A stretch of DNA of 48,336 bases from Planctomycetota bacterium (GTDB lineage: Bacteria > Planctomycetota > Planctomycetia > Planctomycetales > Planctomycetaceae), in the NCBI GenBank assembly GCA_027624335.1, contig JAQBWV010000014.1:1-48336 (forward strand), in the 5' to 3' direction. This document shows positions 43,296 through 48,336 of the stretch, piece after piece. Under the pieces are notes generated by a model. That model was not told the origin of the DNA. It did no database searches and saw nothing but the letters and a program-made list of their open reading frames with translations. Made by a program: the position numbers and the translations under genes. Position 1 is the stretch's first letter. Every line of letters begins with the position of its first letter.

Positions 43296-45901
43296 CCAGT
43301 AAGCGATCGCTCTGGGTTGTAGACGCTGGATTTGTGCTGGCTGTGTTCGCGGTCCCTCTGGCCTTCGGAGGCAGACATTCCGTTGGAGAATTCATCCTGG
43401 TGTGCTCAGCCGTTTTGTGCTCAGTCGGCTGGGTACTGCATCAGCTGATGAGCGAATCTACCGACTGGGTACGAACCCGTGTTGAGCCTCTGCTCATGTC
43501 AATCCTCGCTGTCGGATTGATTCAAATCGTCCCGCTGCCAGCGATCGTCATCAACACCCTGTCTCCTGCAATCAATGACGTTTTGCCTTTGCTGACAAGC
43601 GACACGTCCGATGCGATGTTCTCGACTCCCTGGCCGTATCTTTCGCTGTCCGTCAGTGAGTCCGTGCCTGGACTGGCGATCGGTGTCGCCTATGTTTTGA
43701 TCTTTATTGTGACCGCTCAGCGTATCCGCAATTCGAACGATGCCGGTCGTATTCTGAAGCTGATCGCGGTTTCAGGGACAGCCATGTCCGTCTTCGCTTT
43801 CGTGCAGTTCTTTTTTTCCAATGGGCTCTACTTCTGGATGATCGATCTGCCTCAGGGTGTGGCCGACGATCGTCTCAAAGGTGCCTTCCTCAACAAGAAC
43901 CATTTCGCGCAATTCGTATCGTTGTCGGTGGGGCCTCTAATCTGGTGGCTGATCGTTCACACTGAGTCAGACCCCGGTAAACGAGACGCAGGTTTCGGCC
44001 CGTCGACGCCACGACGTTTTCCAGGATTCGTCCTGACAACGATTCTCTCTGCGTCGCTCGGAATCGTCATTACGGCGATCATGATCTCCCGCGCTCGAGG
44101 AGCTTTTGTGGCACTGTCGGTCGCGTTATCGGCGCTTACCCTGATGCTCTATTCGAGGTCGTTGATCAGCCGGAAGCAATTCTCAGTCGTCGTTGGAGCG
44201 GCCGCGATGGGGATACTCCTTGTGGGGATCGTCGGCCATCGCGAGATCACTCAGGTCAGCGAGCGGCTCAACGATTGGGACAACAACGGTCGAGTTCAGA
44301 TTTGGAACGCCAACCTGAAGGTGTTCAGCGAGTTTCCTGTTATTGGAACGGGTGTCGGCAGCCACCTCTACATCCATCAACGACACCTCGACACGCCTTT
44401 CCGTACCGGACAGTACACTCACGCCGAAAGCAGTTACCTCCAGATTGCGACTGAGTCTGGATTGCTTGGTCTTGGAGTGATGCTGGCCTGTCTTGCCACG
44501 GCGTTTTTCTGGTGTTTCCGTGGCGTGCGACTCAGTCAGAATTTCACCGTGACGGTGGCGCTGTGTGGCGTGACATGTTCGTTACTGGTTTCGTGCATCC
44601 AGTCGATTGCTGATTTCGTCTGGTACATCCCCGGCTGCATGGTGCCGCTTGTCCTGCAGATCGCCTGCGCATGTCGGCTGTATCAGATCGAAGCCGACGA
44701 AAAGAATGGTTGGCAGGAAAAGCGAATCTGCCACGTGCCGCGATCCAGAGTTGTCTGCTCGATGTTGTTGCTGATACCTCTTTCAGGTTGGATGCTCTCC
44801 GAATGGACTCCACGATTGCTGGCCGAGACAGACTGGTCCAACTATCGAAAAATCGCTCTTGCGGAACGAACAGGAAAAGACATCAGTCGGAACATTCCAG
44901 CCGGTGACTCAAACGGACCGATTCGTTTGCAGCAGATGATGCGTGACCTGCGCGCAGCGGTGAACAGGAACCCCAACGATTCGAGATTACATACGCGACT
45001 TGCAGTTCAATACACGCAGGCGTTCCATTTACTGCAGCAGAAATCGGAGAATGCGCTTCCGCTGAATCAGATTCGCGATGCGGTCGAATCCGGCGGATTC
45101 GATTCGCACGATGAAATGCTGAAATGGCTCAGTCGAGCGTTTGGCGACAACATGCAATACGCACTGGCAGCAAGCAGGCATGCTCGTCGAGCTATCGAGT
45201 TAAACCCGCTCGATGGGAAGGCATGGCTCAGCTTTTCTGAACTGGCGTTTCTCGACGATGCTCCCGCAGGTTACGACCGGAAATGCGTTGAGCAGAGCCT
45301 GCGACTCCTTCCCAACGACGCCCATGTTCTGTACGCCGCAGGGCGTGACGCTCGTCTTGATGGAGACCTTGAACGATGGGCCGACTACTGGAAAAAAGCG
45401 TTTCAACGCGACGAGCAGATTCAGGAACAGATCATCCAGCAAATGGCTGAGTGGACTCCCACGCCGGTCGAAATCATCGTCACAGCCTTCGAACCAGACA
45501 TCCCCGCCCTCGAACGATCCGTCAACATACTTCAGAGCCTTGGGCAAACTCAAAATCAACGGAAGGCACTGGAAGTCCTGGCGGTTCGCTTAACTGACCA
45601 CGCTCAACTGCCGAGTAACGAGCAGAGCGCGAATGACTGGCGTAAAGCAGCAGTTGCCTATTCTCGACTGGGAGCCAGTCAACAGGTGGAATCCTGTTTC
45701 CTGCACGCGGTTGAGGCGTCGAAGACAGACTTTCGTATCAGGCTGGAATTCGGAACCTGGCTGTTGGAACAAGGCCGCACAACACCAGCCACTGAGCATC
45801 TCCAGTGGTGTGCTCGAATCGCGCCACACGATCCCCGAGTCAAAGACGCATTAGAAACACTTGGCCGAACAGTTCGCCAGAACAGGGTGAGCTTCCGGTG
45901 A
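43292..45901 (+). CDS. O-antigen ligase/polymerase-like membrane protein with C-terminal TPR domain
   Basis: The 869-residue protein has about 11 spans in the first 490 residues. It carries the Wzy/WaaL-type signature LNKNHFAQFVSLSVGPLIWW, and the large periplasmic loop motif RVQIWNANLKVFSEFPVIGTGVGSHL...YTHAESSYLQIATESGLLGLGVML. The region after about residue 540 is soluble and made of TPR-like helices (RDLRAAVNRNPNDSRLHTRLAVQY, HARRAIELNPLDGKAWLSF, ...). Ligases of this class join or polymerise lipid-linked sugar units at the periplasmic face; TPR tails are frequent in polymerases acting with Wzz. ATGA overlap with the BY-kinase gene indicates a coupled operon. Ligase versus polymerase cannot be decided from the sequence. 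Confidence 0.88.
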   Translation: MTSKRSLWVVDAGFVLAVFAVPLAFGGRHSVGEFILVCSAVLCSVGWVLHQLMSESTDWVRTRVEPLLMSILAVGLIQIVPLPAIVINTLSPAINDVLPLLTSDTSDAMFSTPWPYLSLSVSESVPGLAIGVAYVLIFIVTAQRIRNSNDAGRILKLIAVSGTAMSVFAFVQFFFSNGLYFWMIDLPQGVADDRLKGAFLNKNHFAQFVSLSVGPLIWWLIVHTESDPGKRDAGFGPSTPRRFPGFVLTTILSASLGIVITAIMISRARGAFVALSVALSALTLMLYSRSLISRKQFSVVVGAAAMGILLVGIVGHREITQVSERLNDWDNNGRVQIWNANLKVFSEFPVIGTGVGSHLYIHQRHLDTPFRTGQYTHAESSYLQIATESGLLGLGVMLACLATAFFWCFRGVRLSQNFTVTVALCGVTCSLLVSCIQSIADFVWYIPGCMVPLVLQIACACRLYQIEADEKNGWQEKRICHVPRSRVVCSMLLLIPLSGWMLSEWTPRLLAETDWSNYRKIALAERTGKDISRNIPAGDSNGPIRLQQMMRDLRAAVNRNPNDSRLHTRLAVQYTQAFHLLQQKSENALPLNQIRDAVESGGFDSHDEMLKWLSRAFGDNMQYALAASRHARRAIELNPLDGKAWLSFSELAFLDDAPAGYDRKCVEQSLRLLPNDAHVLYAAGRDARLDGDLERWADYWKKAFQRDEQIQEQIIQQMAEWTPTPVEIIVTAFEPDIPALERSVNILQSLGQTQNQRKALEVLAVRLTDHAQLPSNEQSANDWRKAAVAYSRLGASQQVESCFLHAVEASKTDFRIRLEFGTWLLEQGRTTPATEHLQWCARIAPHDPRVKDALETLGRTVRQNRVSFR

Positions 45902-46026
45902 ACGACACGGCGGGCCACTCGGCGAAGAGACGATCACACTTGCTATGGCTGCAGTAACCATCACAGAAACCCGGTGCTGTCCGATGTTGTTTACTGTGAA
46001 GATCTCAGCTTGCATGTCTCAGACAT

Positions 46027-48015
46027 TCACTCGTGCCCGAAGATGCGGGGGATAAGTTCCTCCGACGTGAAACTCGGACCAGGCCTGGGGGCACCAAGGT
46101 TCTTCTTCCGCTGACCGAGCTTGATGTAAAGGTCCATGGGAATGTGGAGCCGGTACTCGGACTCATCGTCGAGGTTGTCGACCGTGATCTCCGGAGCGAT
46201 CAGCAATTCCTGATTATGGCCCCAGCGCGTCCAGATATCTTTCAGTTCGGCGCCGGTAACACTACCGAGCGTGGTTTCGCAGATGCGGTGTTGAGTACGG
46301 AAGTCGGCCAGCGTGTAAGAACCAGGACTGTAGCTCAGCAAGTGATTGAAATCGAAGCCCCACATGCCTTTGTCAGCCGGTCCCCACCAGAGTGCAAAGT
46401 CAGCGTCGCTCTTGCTGAGCATCAGATTCATGCAGGCGTAGGCGAGGTTGGCACGCTGTTCAAGATGCGATGGAACTGGCGTGTCTGATCCCGGCATATC
46501 GAGCCATCGCCAGTCTTTACCGAATTGCATTTGGCGTGCGATGCTGTGCTTCAAGTCCTGCACGATCAGGTCGGGCTGACTGACTCGATCGAAGCCGTCA
46601 GAGCCTGCGAGAAAGTTCTGTGCTGATTTGCTGAAGTACTCAAGACCGGCCTTGTCGACAAACGGTGCCAGAATGTAGAGCAGACGCGTTGGATGACTCG
46701 GATTGGGATGGAGCAAACCCAGTACCTGATTCTCCAGTCTGAGCGACTCGCGGTCTGCAACGTTAAGTATCTGTTGGTCGATGGATGCAGGAAGGCGTGA
46801 CCAGAGGGCTGCGGTGATGCTGTTTTCATCGGGCTTACCGATCAGGATGAGGTGGCAACGAGCCTGCTGTTCGTCGGTGAGCGCCGTATCGGCGACGACA
46901 GGAAAGCGGTGCCTCATCGCTGTATGGACAGGACCTCCGTACGCGGCAATTTTCTGCGCTGCGGCACGGAGTTGATTGGCGTGATCGCCGCCAGTTCCGT
47001 ACACAATAAGCAGTGGCTCACCCTGGTAAAGATTCGCAGCGCCGCCAGCCTCGTAGAGGCGCTTCTGAGGCATCGAGGGAGAGCCAGAAACCTCCCAGCG
47101 AGCGCCCTGAACTCGGTAGTGCTCGCTCGCAGATAGCGTGGATTTGCCAATACGAACCGTCTTCACAGTGCCGATGAGATCGAGCTTCAACGAGAGAGCG
47201 ACGACGTTCGTCGGCTGGATCGTAGCCGTGTTACCATCGAACGTGGCGTCGATATACGCTCGCTGATGCGGATCATCGAACTCGTCAATCTGAAGCCAGT
47301 ACGAACGTCCCAGCGAAGGCAATTCGCATTCGTGTCGGATCGTTCCAGGAGCGGGAATGCGTCGTTGCTCGAAGAGCCAGGTCATGAGCGGTTCGTGCGA
47401 GCCGGGAACGCCGTGACCAGCTCCGGCATATTCTACGAGAATTGTCGGACAGCCCGACGCCTGCATTCGCTGAGTCTGTACGCGAGCGTTGCAGATCGAC
47501 GACGTCCAGTCGCGATCGCCGTGGTGAAAGGCGACCGGCAGATTCACAAAATTTCGCAGCGGGTAGTTGTTGCCGGCCGCGATCAATGGAAGCACGGCAG
47601 CAAACTCGTCCGGGAAGCACGACGCCAGATGCATCGCACCGCTTCCACCTGCCGACGAACCGACCAGGTAAACTCGGTTGGGGTCGATCGGGTAACTTCG
47701 CTTCATCGTGGCGATGACCTGCATCGCGTCGTAGGTCGAGATCGCCCGATAACCCCAGATTCCATTGCGCGATGGTCGAACCTGAAAATGCGGGAATTGT
47801 TCGCCTGGCGGAACTCGCGGTCCGCCGTTCAGCACGACGACAAGCGGGTAGGTCTCGATACCTTCGACTCGGGGTGGAGTTCGAACTCCGAACGCAATGT
47901 CGAGGCCGTCCGCCTCACTGTGATACGTTTCATTGAACGTCGCGTCCCAGCGAATCTCCGCTTTCAGCAAGCCAGACATCATCAGACACAACACCGTGGT
48001 CAGAAGTAGTTTCAT
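46027..48015 (-). CDS. Secreted alpha/beta-hydrolase (predicted peptidase/esterase)
   Basis: The 662-residue protein starts with a signal peptide (MKLLLTTVLCLMMSGLLKAE). An alpha/beta-hydrolase domain follows (about 50-270): PLVVVLNGGPRVPPGE (oxyanion strand), DPNRVYLVGSSAGGSGAMHLA (nucleophile elbow G-S-S-A-G-G), AFHHGDRDWTSS (acid loop) and YAGAGHGVPGS (catalytic His). This matches the PHB-depolymerase/prolyl-oligopeptidase-like predicted peptidases. The remaining 390 residues include beta-sandwich and glutamine-amidotransferase-like segments (EPLLIVYGTGGDHANQLRAAAQKIAAYGG) and are less clear. ATG 48015 is chosen because GAGG lies about 6 bases before it and the signal peptide starts there; the frame is open to 48285. 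It converges on the ligase/TPR gene. Confidence 0.82.
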   Translation of the reverse strand: MKLLLTTVLCLMMSGLLKAEIRWDATFNETYHSEADGLDIAFGVRTPPRVEGIETYPLVVVLNGGPRVPPGEQFPHFQVRPSRNGIWGYRAISTYDAMQVIATMKRSYPIDPNRVYLVGSSAGGSGAMHLASCFPDEFAAVLPLIAAGNNYPLRNFVNLPVAFHHGDRDWTSSICNARVQTQRMQASGCPTILVEYAGAGHGVPGSHEPLMTWLFEQRRIPAPGTIRHECELPSLGRSYWLQIDEFDDPHQRAYIDATFDGNTATIQPTNVVALSLKLDLIGTVKTVRIGKSTLSASEHYRVQGARWEVSGSPSMPQKRLYEAGGAANLYQGEPLLIVYGTGGDHANQLRAAAQKIAAYGGPVHTAMRHRFPVVADTALTDEQQARCHLILIGKPDENSITAALWSRLPASIDQQILNVADRESLRLENQVLGLLHPNPSHPTRLLYILAPFVDKAGLEYFSKSAQNFLAGSDGFDRVSQPDLIVQDLKHSIARQMQFGKDWRWLDMPGSDTPVPSHLEQRANLAYACMNLMLSKSDADFALWWGPADKGMWGFDFNHLLSYSPGSYTLADFRTQHRICETTLGSVTGAELKDIWTRWGHNQELLIAPEITVDNLDDESEYRLHIPMDLYIKLGQRKKNLGAPRPGPSFTSEELIPRIFGHE

Positions 48016-48336
48016 TCCAGCCTCTGCGTTTCGTGAACTGTCGCAAGATGCCCCGTTCAGATTGGGCGGCGCTCTGCGACAGGATGTATCATCATGCGCG
48101 AGCAAACGGGCAAAGGTCGTCGAACGAACTCTGAATGCTGATGGCGAAGCACAAGAGGCCACTTTGTTTTGATTCAGTGGCCGCACAAGAAACAAACCTC
48201 CTGTGCCTCCGCACCCAGACAATCCTACGGGATTATCTGGGCCAACTTGCAGTAACCGGGCCGCCGCCATCGACCGTGAATTCACGACTCGCGTATGCCG
48301 CGGCTCCGGCTCATTGCTTGGTTCTCCACATCTGTT
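48016..48336. other. Upstream region of the hydrolase gene, no gene seen
   Basis: About 320 bases without a supportable reading frame. It holds a 7-bp hairpin (48157-48182) flanked by 8-base direct repeats (48149-48156 and 48183-48190). No convincing promoter was found. Confidence 0.4.

Overview
This 48.3 kb window reads as chromosomal DNA from a planctomycete (phylum Planctomycetota). The evidence is gene content rather than a marker gene: a MoxR / DUF58 / BatA-like / DUF4175-like / vWA operon ending in a caspase-like protein, an ExeA-type ATPase, a lipid A cluster with a Gfo/Idh/MocA oxidoreductase, and dispersed short GC-rich palindromes. Genes are mostly intact, with Shine-Dalgarno motifs (GGAGG, AAGGA) that often settle the start codon; several starts are GTG or TTG. 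No IS element, prophage, rRNA or CRISPR array was seen.

Layout. (1) 1-2650, minus strand: the N-terminal part of RuvX (cut by the window edge), a DtxR/MntR-type metalloregulator and a TPR protein. (2) 2923-9461, plus strand: a DUF983-like zinc-ribbon membrane protein, a Skp/OmpH periplasmic chaperone, LpxC, LpxA, a Gfo/Idh/MocA oxidoreductase, the Mg2+ channel MgtE and an EVE-domain protein. This is an outer-membrane/lipid A block. (3) 9470-11746, minus: a large single-span protein with a FecR-like domain, divergent from region 4. (4) 12110-27807, plus: a lipoprotein-like TPR/HExxH metalloprotease, a DUF4159 protein, MoxR ATPase, DUF58 protein, BatA-like vWA protein, a giant coiled-coil DUF4175-like protein, a vWA/glutamine-amidotransferase-like membrane protein and a C13/caspase-like secreted protein. 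Most are tightly spaced, two with 4-bp stop/start overlaps. This is the most system-like part of the window.

(5) 27829-31181: a TauE/SafE permease, a 56-residue membrane microprotein, a GNAT acetyltransferase, and an ExeA-type ATPase behind a single-span protein. (6) 31451-34944, plus: a FabI-like enoyl reductase lacking the first conserved tyrosine, TrmL and a divergent transketolase. (7) 35011-35810, minus: an 89-residue unknown protein, tRNA-Glu(TTC) with a recognisable promoter and terminator, and CsrA. (8) 36040-39452, plus: a polytopic membrane protein, TilS and a cupin. (9) 39714-45901, plus: an exopolysaccharide module consisting of a Wza-type export lipoprotein, a Wzz/BY-kinase with a tyrosine-glycine tail, and an O-antigen ligase-like/TPR protein. 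(10) 46027-48015, minus: a secreted alpha/beta-hydrolase, followed by about 320 bases without a gene.

How the genes may work together. The lpxC-lpxA-oxidoreductase set suggests a lipid A made with a modified GlcNAc precursor. The MoxR operon combines an AAA+ ATPase with three proteins carrying DxSxS (MIDAS-type) motifs and a His/Cys caspase-like protein, suggesting an envelope-associated assembly or proteolysis machine. The terminal module would make, polymerise and export a surface polysaccharide under tyrosine phosphorylation control. All function calls come from reading motifs; no database search was run.
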